Below, in pieces: positions 12,866 to 23,216 of a stretch of DNA of 64,000 bases. Under the pieces are notes generated by a model that did no database searches, had not been told where the DNA came from, and was given only the letters and a program-made list of their open reading frames with translations. Source of the stretch: Erpobdella octoculata. Lineage: Eukaryota > Annelida > Clitellata > Hirudinida > Erpobdellidae. A program made the translations under genes and the position numbers. Position 1 is the stretch's first letter. The number at the start of each line of letters is the position of its first letter. The stretch covers positions 21,484,129 through 21,548,128 of the forward strand of contig OZ022242.1 in NCBI GenBank assembly GCA_963978895.1, in the 5' to 3' direction.

Positions 12866-14198
12866 TAAATTATGGTGTTCCTCAAGGCTCTATTCTTGGT
12901 CTTTTGCTCTTTATTCTCTATACTTCTGAACTTTCTCATAAAATTTCTTCTCACTCTCTCAATAGTCAAATGTATGCTGATGACTCTTATTTATATTCTA
13001 CTTTCTCTAACTCTTCTCTTGAATCTGTTCTTAATAAAATAACTGCCTGCCTTCAACCTATTATCTCCTGGAGTTCTTCTATGTGTCTTAAGCTTAACCC
13101 TGATAAGTTTGAGTTAATCTATTTCAATAAGTCCTCTAAATATCTAACTCCTCTTCCTTTGGTTTTACCACCACCATCTTCTCTTTCCATTTCTCTTTCT
13201 TCTTTGATTCGTAGCTTAGGCTTTTTTACCAATGCTTTTATTAACTTGTCGTCTCTGTTTGTTTCTCTGTCTGTCTGTTTGTTTCTCTGTCTGTTTCAAA
13301 TCTTGCAATCAATTTTTGAGTCCCTTCCTGATGATAGATTTTTTTCAAATTTTGCATACATGCTCAAAATAGAAGACAATGCAATATTCAATTATTAGTT
13401 TTACAATAAGTCAATTAATTTAGTTAATTTTAATTAATTTCGATATTTCGATATAATTAAGATATTTCGACTTTAATATAAAATAAAAGAGTAATATAAG
13501 AAAACATTGATTGCAAAATTTGTGTTTTAATTACATATAAAAGCATTGGGTTTTAAAAATTCGTTTTTAATTTACTTGTTTTACTCTAACTTGTCTATAA
13601 CCCTTAAAATTACACCTGTTGCTAAATTTTGCTACTTTCAGCTTCGTCCACTTCTGGATGATCCTTCTCTACAAATTCTAGTCTTTTCTCTTATTCTGTC
13701 TCGAATTGATTACTGCAATTCACTATATTATGGTCTTCCTGATACTACCCTTTATTCTCTCTCTAAAGCCTTCAACTCAGCTGCGCGCTTAGTTTCTCGC
13801 ACCTCTTACTTCTTTCACATTTATCCAACTCTTGTTCTTCTTCACTGGCTTCCTCTTAGATATAGGGTGATTTTTAAAATCTGCTTTCTAATGTATAAAA
13901 TAAAAAATTGTACTTCTCCTCTCTACTTAACTAACTTAATACAAATCCCTTCTAAGTCTTGTCTTCGTTCTTCTTCTCGTAATCACTCTCGCATCTTCAC
14001 TATTAAGCACTCTTGCTAAACGCTCTTTCTCCTACTTTGGTCCCTATCTCTGGAACTCTCTTCCTGCTTCTCTTACTAACTCTACTTTTCTCACAGTTTT
14101 CCGTCGTGGACTTAAAACACATCTGTTTAATAAGTTCCTGACCGAGCGCTATTGCACACCATGGAAATGGAGCTATATAAATACAATTGATTAATTGC

Positions 14199-14257
<59 letters not shown>
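12866..14257 (+). pseudogene. L2-like LINE reverse transcriptase fragment with (TTGA)n tail
   Basis: The plus strand carries GVPQGSILGLLLFILYTSEL, the catalytic YADD at QMYADDSYLY, LKLNPDKFELIYF, then a break. After about 300 bp of unrelated AT-rich sequence (13250-13560) the protein resumes with LDDPSLQILVFSLILSRIDY, LHWLPLRYRVIFKICFLMYK, and, after a frameshift near 14019, LWNSLPASLTNSTFLTVFRR. The unit ends in GATT repeats (14195-14257), the typical microsatellite 3' tail of L2/CR1 LINEs. It is 5'-truncated (no endonuclease) and inactive. Confidence 0.8.
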
Positions 14258-14258
<1 letters not shown>

Positions 14259-15323
14259 GCACATTATGTGCCCTTTGAATCAATAAAATGCTAGTTACAA
14301 AAACATTCTGTTTCAATTTTCCTAGCGGGCCTAGCGTCTAGTAGGGCAAAAATATAAGATGAGGATAATTAAAAAACTAGACCTGATAGAGAAAAATTGA
14401 AATCATTTCTGAATTCGGTAAGAAAACAAAAAACGCCGGCGTCTAAGCGTCCTGCTTCGTCCTATAATTATGTGGCCTAGATGTTTAAATAATAGGGTTG
14501 CTTGCGCCAATTAAATCCTAGTTGCTTGGAATTATTAGGTCCGGTTATTTAACGTCGACGTTATATTTTTAGAAGTCGCACTTTGATTATCCTTCAAACA
14601 ATTTTTGTAAGCAGATTAGGTAATTTGAAGTATTTTTCAATAATAGAATAAAATTACATGTTTGATCAAAGTAAGTACAAATCACTCTAATCACACGATT
14701 CCCAAATACTTCCTTATACTATTTCAACGTCATTTCTAACTGGATCGTTATTTTGTTAAAAAATAAAATAGTAAATGGCTCCTCTTATTGCACAAAAATA
14801 TATATCAGCTCCTGTTTCTCAACTTTTTATACATAATCTGCTCATAGTGTGGAACTAAAGTTTCTAGTTCACACAACATTAGAAAATTATAAAGATTTGT
14901 GAATTAGCGTTATATAGAAACTATAACTAAATATAAGGGCCCATCATGACTGTTTTAAACGTTTTGTATGATCAGCGGCGAATTCAGGAATTTCTTAAAG
15001 GTGGCCCGAACTTTTTTTAGTTTTTAAAAATTTGTTTCTTTATGGAGCAACGTCATTACAAGACACTTATTTTATTAGTTATTTCAAAACTAGGAATGAT
15101 TTTAATTTTTAACTGCAGTATTTAATAGTAAGATCATTTCAATCATACGAAAAAAATTATCTCTTATCACAGATGACAAAATATTTGTTCGAAGAAAATG
15201 TCTTTTTTATGTCCCTTGGTAGACATTTTTGTGATCAAATATTGTCCCTTGGTAGACATTTTTGTGGGAGTGGTCAAATGAGACTTTTTCATATTTTAAG
15301 CTCCAAACTGGAACTGTTTAAGC
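14258..15323. other. AT-rich intergenic sequence with a small tandem duplication
   Basis: No gene recognised. A short direct repeat (GTCCCTTGGTAGACATTTTTGTG) occurs twice around 15211-15265. The short frame at 15173-15394 crosses into the next transposon and is not credible as a gene. Confidence 0.5.
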
Positions 15324-16650
15324 CAGAGGTGGACAAACTACGGCCCGCCAAAGTATTTTATGCAGCCCGTTTAGAATTTTCGCTCAATTTTTGAAATTGT
15401 TATTTTGATTATCGGCTTCGGTTTAAATAAATTATATCAGCGTTTTTCTTGTTTGTTGTTTTACATAAAACTCACAACATCCCTATTCGAAACTGTATTT
15501 CCACTTTACCAAAAGTTAGTTTTGTCTGCATTTTGAAAAGTTTTAAAAATTGTTTTTTGAAAGTAAATAAGCATTAATTTAACCATGAGTGCTACCAAGT
15601 AAAAAAAATTGATTACGAATGTCGTGTTTTTAATGAAGAATGGACTGCTAAATACTGCTTCACAAATGTTACAGACAAAGCAGTCTGCTTGCTGTGACGT
15701 GAGTGTGAGCGTCTTTAAAGAATACAATTTAAAAAGACACCATCAAACAAAACATTTGGTTTACGGGCACAATTTAACGAACGAAGAGAGAAAATGAAAA
15801 TGCCAGGAGTTGGTTAACCGAAGCCAGTTTGGTACTGTCTCATAAGATTATAAAACGAAACAAGCCTTTTTCTGATGGTCAGTTAATTAAGGAATGCTTG
15901 TCAGATGCAGCAAACATTATGTGTCCAAAGCAGAAAACAAAATTTGAAAGTAATTTTTTTTATTAAGGGGAACTGTAGTTAGGCGTTTGCAGAAGCTGAT
16001 TCAGCGCCAGAAAATATACAGCTAAAGCTGCATGACCTAAAGCAGATTGTCTTGAAGGAGTAGTTCAACTCAGTTACTCTGCTAAAGTTTTATGGATCTT
16101 TGTCAAAAGCAGCATTCCCAAACTTAAAAAACTTTGCTACCAAACTTTTGTCAATATTTGGGTCAACATACATATGTGAGCAGGCTTTTTCATGTCTGAA
16201 AATAAACAGGTCTAAGAACAGGTCGATGGTGACTGACTGCAATTTGAAAGAAGTCATGCAAATCACAACCAGTAAACTGGTTCCACACTTCAAGAACATT
16301 ATCAAAAACTCTGAACAGTTACATACTTCTCATTGATTGTAATTTTACTCTGTGGTCAGATTGTATGCAAATTTAGTACCTTCTTCATAATTACTATGAT
16401 AGTAACAATAAACTTTTTTAGAAATGATTATGAATAATAAAATCTTATTTTTATTCAGTTTTTTGTTTCAGTTCGTATTCTAAAAGGCAGTGTGAGTGTG
16501 TAATACAGTGTGAATGTGAAATAAAATGACAAAAACATGGTTATTATGAATTTTAAAAAATTCGAATTAATTTTCATAATTTCAAACGTTGTTAATTTTT
16601 ATTAAATAGACAAAATATATATATGTGACCCGCGATAACAAAACAGTTTT
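15324..16650 (+). mobile_element. hAT transposon relic (BED finger and dimerisation ends retained)
   Basis: It begins with the characteristic hAT terminus CAGAGGTGGACAAACTACGG. A fragment near 15640-15755 encodes a BED-type finger in shifted frames (CLLCDVSVSVFKEYNLKRHH, TKH). The plus-strand frame 16100-16336 (AAFPNLKNFATKLLSIFGST, YICEQAFSCLK) is the hAT C-terminal dimerisation region. The catalytic middle is largely deleted, leaving about 1.3 kb. The 3' terminal repeat is not clear; GTGACCCGCG at 16624 may be part of it. It is related to the fragment at 1790-2300. Confidence 0.7.
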
Positions 16651-17127
16651 CAATGTGACTGTCACGCCTGTGTGAAACGGCTCCTACACATTTGCACGAA
16701 TCGCTCACGCCAGTCGGGCAAATGGCGTCGGAAGTCGGGCAAATGCCGCCCGAAGAACAAGCTGGGCAAATGCCTAAATTGTAATAGGTATCCGTCAAAT
16801 CTTTAACAAAACTAAAAAAAATCAAAAAATAATGAAAAAATCAAAAAATAATAAAAAAAATCAAAAAATAATAAAAAAAATCAATAATCAAAATACTAAC
16901 CAACTTACTCAAATTTTAAAAAATACACCAGAAGTATACCAAGTCAAGTGAAATTTTTTTTTGGTATCTAAGCTTTCGGCTGGTCAGTCAGCTCCCTTCA
17001 GAGATGTTTTTTGATAAAAAAAAATGAACAAGTAAAAAGTCAGGTAAACAAAACCGGAAAAAGACAAAAAAAGAGTAATAATAACATAATAAAAAATAAA
17101 AATAAAAACACGATAAAACATAATATA
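16651..17127. other. Intergenic sequence with degenerate repeats and one hammerhead-like motif
   Basis: Contains GGGCAAATG three times between 16730 and 16775 and AATCAAAAAATAAT repeats at 16810-16890. A motif at 16966-17005 resembles the PLE hammerheads. No coding region recognised. Confidence 0.45.
16966..17005 (-). ncRNA. Possible degenerate hammerhead-like motif
   Basis: Minus strand: ATCT, CTGAAGG (consensus CUGANGA, last A is G), GCTG/CAGC stem II, CGAA, short self-complementary AGCT, T, AGAT. Stem I ATCT/AGAT pairs exactly. The core deviates and no PLE coding block is adjacent, so this is tentative. Confidence 0.3.
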
Positions 17128-17401
17128 TCTATATATATAAAAATGAATGTTTGTATCTATATATGTTAATGGCGTTTATGCATTGCTACACCATTCATCC
17201 GATCGTAATGAAATTTTCACACAACCTTGAGAGTCAATGGGAGTCAAAAATAAAAAAAAATTTTGAAATCCGTCACAAAATAAGCGGAGCGGAGCGGGTG
17301 AGCGAGCGGGAACTATATATATATGTATGTGCGTATGTATGTGTGTATGTATGTATGTGTATGTGCATGTATGTGTGTCTGTGTGTGTGTTTATGTATGT
17401 A
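17128..17401 (+). mobile_element. Helitron 5' end (ATGAATGTTTGT family)
   Basis: A|TCTATATATATAAAAATGAA starts at 17128. The adjoining block GCATTGCTACACCATTCATC and TGAAATTTTCACACAACCTT is repeated in the element starting near 20872. The element runs into TATG-rich minisatellite and is interrupted at 17402 by another Helitron in the opposite orientation. Confidence 0.65.
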
Positions 17402-17752
17402 CTAGCGGAGATACCCGGCGTTGCCCATGTTTTTTAGAGGTTTTTCTAATGTTTGTCTCTTTCTCTCCCATTTCCTTTCCCACCTGCTTTCCCACTCCTG
17501 TTCGCTTTCCCGTTTTCGGTCGTTTTCCCGCTGCCGGTCGCTTTCCCGCTCCCGGTCGTTTTCCCGCTCCCGGTCGCTTTCCCGCTCCCGGTCGTTTTCC
17601 CGTTCCCGGTCGCTGTCCCGTTCCCGCTCACGTTTGCTCTCCCATTCCCGCTCACGCTTGCTTTTCCGTTCCCGCTCGCTGTCCGTTCCGGGTCGCTTTC
17701 CCGTTTCTATAATAGACAAACTAACCCACAAACATTCATATATATATATAGT
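17402..17752 (-). mobile_element. Short non-autonomous Helitron, minus orientation
   Basis: Minus strand: the 5' end is near 17752 (TATATATATATGAATGTTTG), followed by a (CGGGAACGGGAAAGCGAC)n-like minisatellite. The 3' end CCCGGGTAT...CCGCTAG terminates at 17402, with T (plus-strand A at 17401) outside. The expected TC at the 5' end appears as AC, so that end is slightly damaged. Confidence 0.65.
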
Positions 17753-17799
17753 CTTAGCAAATCTATTTTACGTTTTATAGGCTAACAGAAGTTATGAAA

Positions 17800-18141
17800 G
17801 AATGTAAAAGAGAAAATGAGCGTGAACGGGAACGGGAGAGCAACCGTAACCGGGAATGGGAGAGCAAGCATGACCGGGAACGGGAGAGCAAGCGTGAGCG
17901 GGAACGGGAAAGCGACCGGGAACGGGAAAGCGACCGGGAACGGGAAATCGACCGGGAACGGGAAAGCGACCGGGAACGGGAAAACGACCGGGAGCGGGAA
18001 AGCGACCGGCAGCGGGAAAACGACCGAAAACGGGAAAGCGAACAGGAGTGGGAAAGCAGGTGGGAAAGGAAATGGGAGAGAAAGAGACAAACATTAGAAA
18101 AACCTCTAAAAAACATGGGCAACGCCGGGTATCTCCGCTAG
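17800..18141 (+). mobile_element. Short non-autonomous Helitron, plus orientation
   Basis: It shares the minisatellite body and the 3' end of the preceding element in inverse orientation: GGGCAACGCCGGGTATCTCC, GCTAG at 18137-18141, then T. The 5' terminus is not recognisable. The long Arg/Glu/Ser frames in both directions are minisatellite translations. Confidence 0.65.
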
Positions 18142-18377
18142 TACATACATAAACACACACACAGACACACATACATGCACATACACATACATACATACAC
18201 ACATACATACGCACATACATATATATATAGTTCCCGCTCGCTCACCCGCTCCGCTCCGCTTATTTTGTGACGGATTTCTTTTTCTTCCACGTTCCACGTT
18301 TGGATATTGTTACTCTGATTCTAAGAAGGTGAGTTATTTATTTATTTGTTTTTCATAAAATTGTTTGTTGTTTAACG

Positions 18378-18491
18378 CCTTCGTTTCATTCCGCGTGATT
18401 GCATATATCAATATTGCTATACTTTCGCCATTAGCCTTCGTTTCATTCCGCGTGATTGCATATATCATTATCGCTATACTTTCTCCATTAG
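18378..18491. repeat. 57-bp tandem duplication
   Basis: CCTTCGTTTCATTCCGCGTG and the following bases occur at 18378 and again 57 bp later at 18435, with only a few differences. Confidence 0.85.
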
Positions 18492-18594
18492 TCGTTTATT
18501 CATTTATCAATTTTTATGATATTCTTTATATATATAGATATCGCTTTTTCAAACTTATTATTATTCAATTTTTTATACCATTGAATGTTTCAGT

Positions 18595-18735
18595 ATGCCT
18601 CCTAATAAAAAGATTGATCTTAGAAGTAGGACTTCAAAAGCTAAAGATATGGCTGATTCAAGGTTAAATGAATCTCTTGATGAAAGACAGATTAGGTTGG
18701 ACATTTTTAGCAACTTATCTTTTAAATCTAGATAA
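18595..18735 (+). pseudogene. Possible first exon of a Helitron Rep/helicase protein
   Basis: ATG at 18595 opens MPPNKKIDLRSRTSKAKDMA and a short polar, basic stretch, stopping at about 18733. Helitron proteins commonly begin with a short basic segment of this style, and the next part of such a protein lies at 21494-22140 in the same orientation. The 2.8 kb between them are other Helitrons and unassigned sequence. The link is inferred, not seen. Confidence 0.4.
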
Positions 18736-20040
18736 CTTTGGTTTTCAGGACTAATCAATAAATTGCAGGTGGAATTTCTTCTATTAGAGTTTAGAGATAT
18801 TTTGTGCTTCACAAAAAAAGTTCCATACTTAACAAATTAAAATTAAATCAAATTAGAAATTCATTGTTCATATCTCCCATTCAAAAGTAAGTGGCAAAGC
18901 TTTGGTAATTTGTTTTTAGTTTTTAAAATCATGATTTACTGGGTATCTTTCAATTTGTTTCGTTTGTTGCATTGCACGTGTTTAATTATGTTATATTATT
19001 ATTAATTATTATAAGATTATCATTATGCTCTAACATTTTGTGTTTTGCAAAAAGGAGTTGCAGATTGGAAAAATAAATTTAAATTCATTGTTCATATTTA
19101 TCGTTCAAGGCTTCTGACTTCAATTGTTCCTTATCTAATATTGTTCATCATGGTTTCCTAAACTGACGAGCTTGCTATCAGCCTATCGGTAAATGAGAAT
19201 TTTTTTTGGGCAGGTATGTTTTTTTTTATGTGATGGCATTACAACCATTATTATTCACAAGTAGTTATGACTATAAGATTATGAATTAATTTATCGGTCT
19301 TATTTTATTTTTTACTTTTCAGAGGAAATTAGAAAATTACATTTTAAAGAAAATCTTACATGCAACATCAATTTATTGTAAAAGTTTCACTGATATATGA
19401 GGTGCATGAAATTTGAAAGAAATGAAAGCAAGTGCAGTATTTTTGTGTTTCAACAAAATCATGAACAAAGTTCTCAAGCCAGCCTATCAATCTGCTGCTG
19501 TTTTGTTCAATTTATAATTGCATCATTTGCTAAATAAAAGTGGTACTCTTCGATTGTTCCAAATTGATGATCTCAGAAAACTCTCGGAAAATTCATTAAG
19601 TTAATACTTTGAAGGTTTTTAATATTATTATTACATGTTTTATTTCAATCTGTGTTTTATATCACATTTTTCAAAGCCACGGGTCAACATTTATTAACAT
19701 GCCACATGTAGCGTTCTGTAGACATGACACTTAAAAGCTAAGAACATCTAAAAAAATATAACCTGTTGAGATATATGAGCGGATTTTAACATTATTGCAG
19801 CCGTTAACTAATAAATTCTTTTTTTTTTCAGCTTTAGTCAATCATAATAAGCCTTTGCTGAAGATCACACTTGCAGAGTGGAACCAATACATTAAAGAAC
19901 ACTAATTAAAATTGAGGAAGTTCAGACGTAACTAAACGAGCAAACCTATTAACAAAGTGTTAACGAGAGAACATATCAATTTTGATGACTGCACAGCATT
20001 CCACTACAGCCCATCTAAGCCACATTGGGAAGGCTCTAAA
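18736..20040. other. AT-rich sequence, no recognisable gene
   Basis: No domain, terminal repeat or splice-consistent series was recognised; may be the interior of the broken Helitron. Confidence 0.5.
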
Positions 20041-20809
20041 ATTTAATGGAGGAACGGAAGAGCGAAAAGAAGAGCAAGCTGGAGCGTAAAAGCAACCGGG
20101 ATCGGGAAAAGTAAAAGAGACCGAGGCCGGAAAAGCGACCGTGAGCAGAAATGCGACCAGGAGTGAGAAAGCGACCTGGAACGGGAAAGCAAGCAGTTAA
20201 GGAAACGGGAGCCAGAGAGAAAACGATACAAAGCCTTTAAAATCCCCGGGCAACGCAGTCGGGGTTTGTGTTACGTCACTTATAACTCAAGAACGGCTGA
20301 ACCGATTTTAGAGATTTTTGATTTATTGGATTTCTCTCAGCTCCTATTAACAGAATAACTAAAAAAATTTGACATTGAATCATGGAGTGGCCCATGGGGA
20401 CCGCAGTATGTACCCCGGTAGCTATACAGCCTTAACAGTGCGTCCTAGAAAAAAACTTCAAATGGCAAAGTTGTAGAGCACCCTCTATACTCTTTAAGGT
20501 GAGAAAGCGACCTGGAACGGGAAAGCAAGCAGTTAAGGAAACGGGAGCCAGAGAGAAAACGATAAAAAGCCTTTAAAATCCCCGGGCAACGCAGTCGGGG
20601 TTTGTGTTACGACACTTATAACTCAAGAACGGCTGAACCGATTTTAGAGATTTTTGATATATTGAATTTCTCTCAGCTCCTATTAACAGAATAACTAAAA
20701 AAAATTGACATTTTATATATATAGATATATATATATATATAATCATTAAACTTTTAATAAAAAAACCAAAATAATTTCAAAAGCAAAACAACGTTTGCTG
20801 GGTCAGCTA

Positions 20810-20810
<1 letters not shown>
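20040..20810 (+). mobile_element. Helitron-related block with ~230-bp direct repeats and CTAG end
   Basis: A unit containing GCGACCTGGAACGGGAAAGC, CCCCGGGCAACGCAGTCGGG and ACTCAAGAACGGCTGAACCG occurs at about 20160-20375 and again at about 20505-20715. The block ends GCTGGGTCAGCTAG with CTAG at 20807-20810 and T outside, a known style of Helitron 3' terminus with the short hairpin GCTG-GGT-CAGC. Boundaries on the left are unclear. Confidence 0.6.

Positions 20811-20812
<2 letters not shown>

Positions 20813-20873
<61 letters not shown>
20813..20873. repeat. (TA)n between two Helitrons
   Basis: About 60 bp of TA separating the CTAG end at 20810 from the next Helitron 5' end. Confidence 0.9.
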
Positions 20874-20877
<4 letters not shown>

Positions 20878-21353
20878 GAATGTCTGTATGTCTATATGTA
20901 TATCCTTTATGCATTGCTACACCATTCATCCGATCATAATGAAATTTTCACACAACCTTGAGAGTCAAGGGGAATCAAATATAGAGAAAAAAATTGGAAA
21001 TCCGTCACAAAATGAGCGTATGTATATGTGTCTGTGTGTGTTTATGTATGTATGTATGTATGTATGTATGCATGTATGTATGTGTTTTTTACAATATTTC
21101 GGCACTAAATGCTTATTCAAAGTATGTATGTATGTATGTATGTATGAATGTATGTATGTATGTATGAATGTATGTATGTATGTAGAATCGGATCTAGGAG
21201 GGGGGAACTGAGAGCGAAAAAATGAGCGGGAAAGCGACAGGGAACAGATAACGACCGGGAGCGGTAGCGCAAGCGGAAAGGAAATGGGAGCGAAAAAGAA
21301 ACGCATTAGGTAAACCTCTAAAAACCCCGGGCAACGCCGGGTGCCCCCGCTAG
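20872..21353 (+). mobile_element. Non-autonomous Helitron (ATGAATGTCTGT family)
   Basis: After a TA tract the 5' signature AAATGAATGTCTGTATGTCT and the block CATTGCTACACCATTCATCC match the element at 17128. The body holds TATG and ATGTATGTATGAATG minisatellites. The 3' end reads CCCCGGGCAACGCCGGGTGC, CCCCGCTAG with CTAG at 21350-21353 and T outside. Confidence 0.75.
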
Positions 21354-21370
21354 TATATATATATATATGA

Positions 21371-21402
<32 letters not shown>

Positions 21403-21407
21403 GTATT

Positions 21408-21473
<66 letters not shown>

Positions 21474-21478
21474 CATAC
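21354..21478. repeat. (TA)n with TATG interruptions
   Basis: TA-rich tract between the Helitron ending at 21353 and the Helitron protein fragment. Confidence 0.9.
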
Positions 21479-21493
21479 ATAATTTCGAGTTTT

Positions 21494-22254
21494 AGATGCA
21501 GAAGCTCATCAACAACGCACTGCACAAATGTCTGTTGAGGAATTGCAAATTTCTCATGCTTCTCATGCTGCATCACCACAACGTTATGTCTATCGACTTA
21601 CTCTTCAACATCTAGAAGCTTTTTACGCTTCCATTGCTGCCTCACGTCATCGAATTGAGCAAATGTCTCCTCATGAATTGCAGTTACATCGAGAAACCAA
21701 TGCTGCCAAGGAACGCCATCGAGTTGAACAAATGTTTCCCAATGAATTGCAGCTACATCGAGCTGCTAATGCGATCTCCCAACGTTTAGCACGAGATCGT
21801 GCGGGTGAGGCAGTTTGTAACGAAGCAATTAACTTCAACGAAACTCAATTCGATCAACATGATTGTGGTGAATTTGATGTTTTATGTACTTCATGTCGAT
21901 CAAGAAATTTTGCTGCAGAGCAACCATCTGATGGACTATTCACTTCATGTTGTCGAAAAGGCAAAGTAATGTTGCCAAAACCAATTGACATTCACGGTAA
22001 TACACTTGAATATCCCGATTTTCTTAAAAACCTTATGTCAGACACGGCCAATCCAGATAGACAAAATTTTTGACAACATATTCAATCATACAACAGCGCA
22101 GTTTCTTTCGCTTCCATGGCCGCAACAATTTTTGATTTGCTTATATATAAATTATTGTTATGGTTATCAAATGTCATTTTGTTTTTGTTGACTATTTTTA
22201 TAATAACGGGCGCCGTATTTTAAAACTTCCGTCATTTTTGACGGGCTATCTCTA

Positions 22255-22255
<1 letters not shown>
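21494..22255 (+). mobile_element. Helitron Rep/helicase N-terminal fragment with its own 3' terminus
   Basis: The frame 21528-22073 contains the N-terminal Helitron layout: heptad-like repeats EQMSPHELQLHRETNA, a Cys cluster CTSCRSRNF and CCRKGKVMLPKP, then DTANPDRQNF. After a one-base shift it continues IQSYNSAVSFASMAATIFDL, the block preceding the Rep domain. The HUH and helicase domains are absent. The element ends with the hairpin CCGTCA-TTTT-TGACGG (22229-22244) and CTAG at 22252-22255. It is therefore a truncated copy of an autonomous family distinct from the CCCGGGCAACG family. Confidence 0.75.

Positions 22256-22297
<42 letters not shown>
22256..22297. repeat. (TA)n between two converging Helitron 3' ends
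   Basis: 42 bp of TA flanked on the left by CTAG (22252-22255) and on the right by CTAG of an oppositely oriented element (22298-22301). Confidence 0.9.
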
Positions 22298-22298
<1 letters not shown>

Positions 22299-22640
22299 TA
22301 GAGAAATAGCCCGTCAAAAATGACGGATTTTTTAAAATCTCATTATATAAGATTTTGTGATTGCAGCGCCACTTTTTCTGATCTCTAGGACTGAGTGTTT
22401 ATATAGGTACAATTCATAATAACTTTTATTACACGCCATCGTTGAGATGCGGTCCTTGCGTCTGAGATTTTTTTAAATCTCATTATATAATGTTTTTCGA
22501 TTGCAGCGCAACTTCTTTTGATTTCTAGGACTGAGAGTGTATATAGGTACAATTGCATAATAACTTTTATTACACGCCTGCGCGCAATAAAATCTTACGT
22601 GCACGTGCACATCGATATTGTGTATACGACTAATTACGTA
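22298..22640 (-). mobile_element. Helitron of the CCGTCA-hairpin family, minus orientation, with tandem internal units
   Basis: The minus-strand 3' end is CCGTCATTTTTGACGGGCTA, TTTCTCTAG ending at 22298. Internally, a 110-bp block with TAGGACTGAGTGTTTATATA and ATAACTTTTATTACACGCC occurs twice, about 140 bp apart (near 22326-22440 and 22466-22580). No coding sequence is visible. Confidence 0.65.
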
Positions 22641-22649
22641 AGCGTGACA

Positions 22650-22740
22650 GAATCAGTGAGTGAGTGAGTGAGTGCGTGCGTGCGTGCGTGCGTGAGTGAG
22701 TGAGTGAGTGAGTGAGTGAGTGAGTGAGTGAGTGAGTCAG
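22650..22740. repeat. (GTGA)n/(GTGC)n microsatellite
   Basis: About 90 bp of GTGA units interrupted by five GTGC units. Confidence 0.95.
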
Positions 22741-23216
22741 ACCTACCAATTCGAATTCCCGTTCCCGGTCGTTTTCCCGCAAGCCTTTCCGCTTCCGATC
22801 GCTTTCCCGCTCCCGGTCACTTTCTTTCCCACCCCGGCTAAACATAGGTCGGAATGGTAAGCCTGCTACCGGGGCTTTGTTAAGTCTTAAAAAAGGTTGC
22901 GTTAAAAGAGACTGGGCGATATTTTAAATTTCACTATATCATACAACCATTCATGCTTCTAGATTAATTTTGTTTAACTTCAATTCTTATTTACAAAAAA
23001 AACCGAAAAACTTAATTTGAATATCTTTCCAGCCACTTTGCCTAAAGTTTTAAATGTTTATATGAACGTTGATAAACACTTTTTTGTTTGTTAATGATCT
23101 TTTTTCAATTTTTAATTTTTATCAAACAATAACGCGTTTGTTTTTTTTTATAAAAATGTGTATTGAAATTTTTTTTTACATCAACAACATCAAGGTAATA
23201 GATTTTTGAATGTCGA
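22741..23216. other. Helitron minisatellite remnant and AT-rich spacer
   Basis: 22750-22830 contains TTCCCGTTCCCGGTCGTTTT-like units typical of the Helitron bodies in this window. The rest is AT-rich with nothing recognised. Confidence 0.5.

Larger units (their letters stand above)
17265..18278. repeat. 1-kb inverted repeat composed of opposed Helitron 3' halves
   Basis: GAAATCCGTCACAAAATAAG at 17265 and its reverse complement ending at 18278 bound two arms. The arms share the AGCGGAGCGGAGCGGGTGAG block, the TATG minisatellite, a CTAG terminus with the CCCGGCGTTGCCC hairpin, and the CGACCGGGAACGGGAAAG-type minisatellite. The centre is around 17771 and the inner 100 bp are not symmetric. Confidence 0.85.

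Noticed and set aside
16592..16825. Cys-rich 77-codon minus frame
   Set aside because: Arises from GGGCAAATG repeats; no known cysteine pattern or signal peptide.
17402..18140. Arg/Glu/Ser-rich and Pro/Phe/Val-rich frames in all directions
   Set aside because: Translations of the Helitron CGGGAACGGGAAAGCGAC minisatellite; no domain and mirror frames on both strands.
22650..22740. CRISPR-like regular repeat
   Set aside because: Simple GTGA microsatellite without spacers, in a eukaryotic genome.
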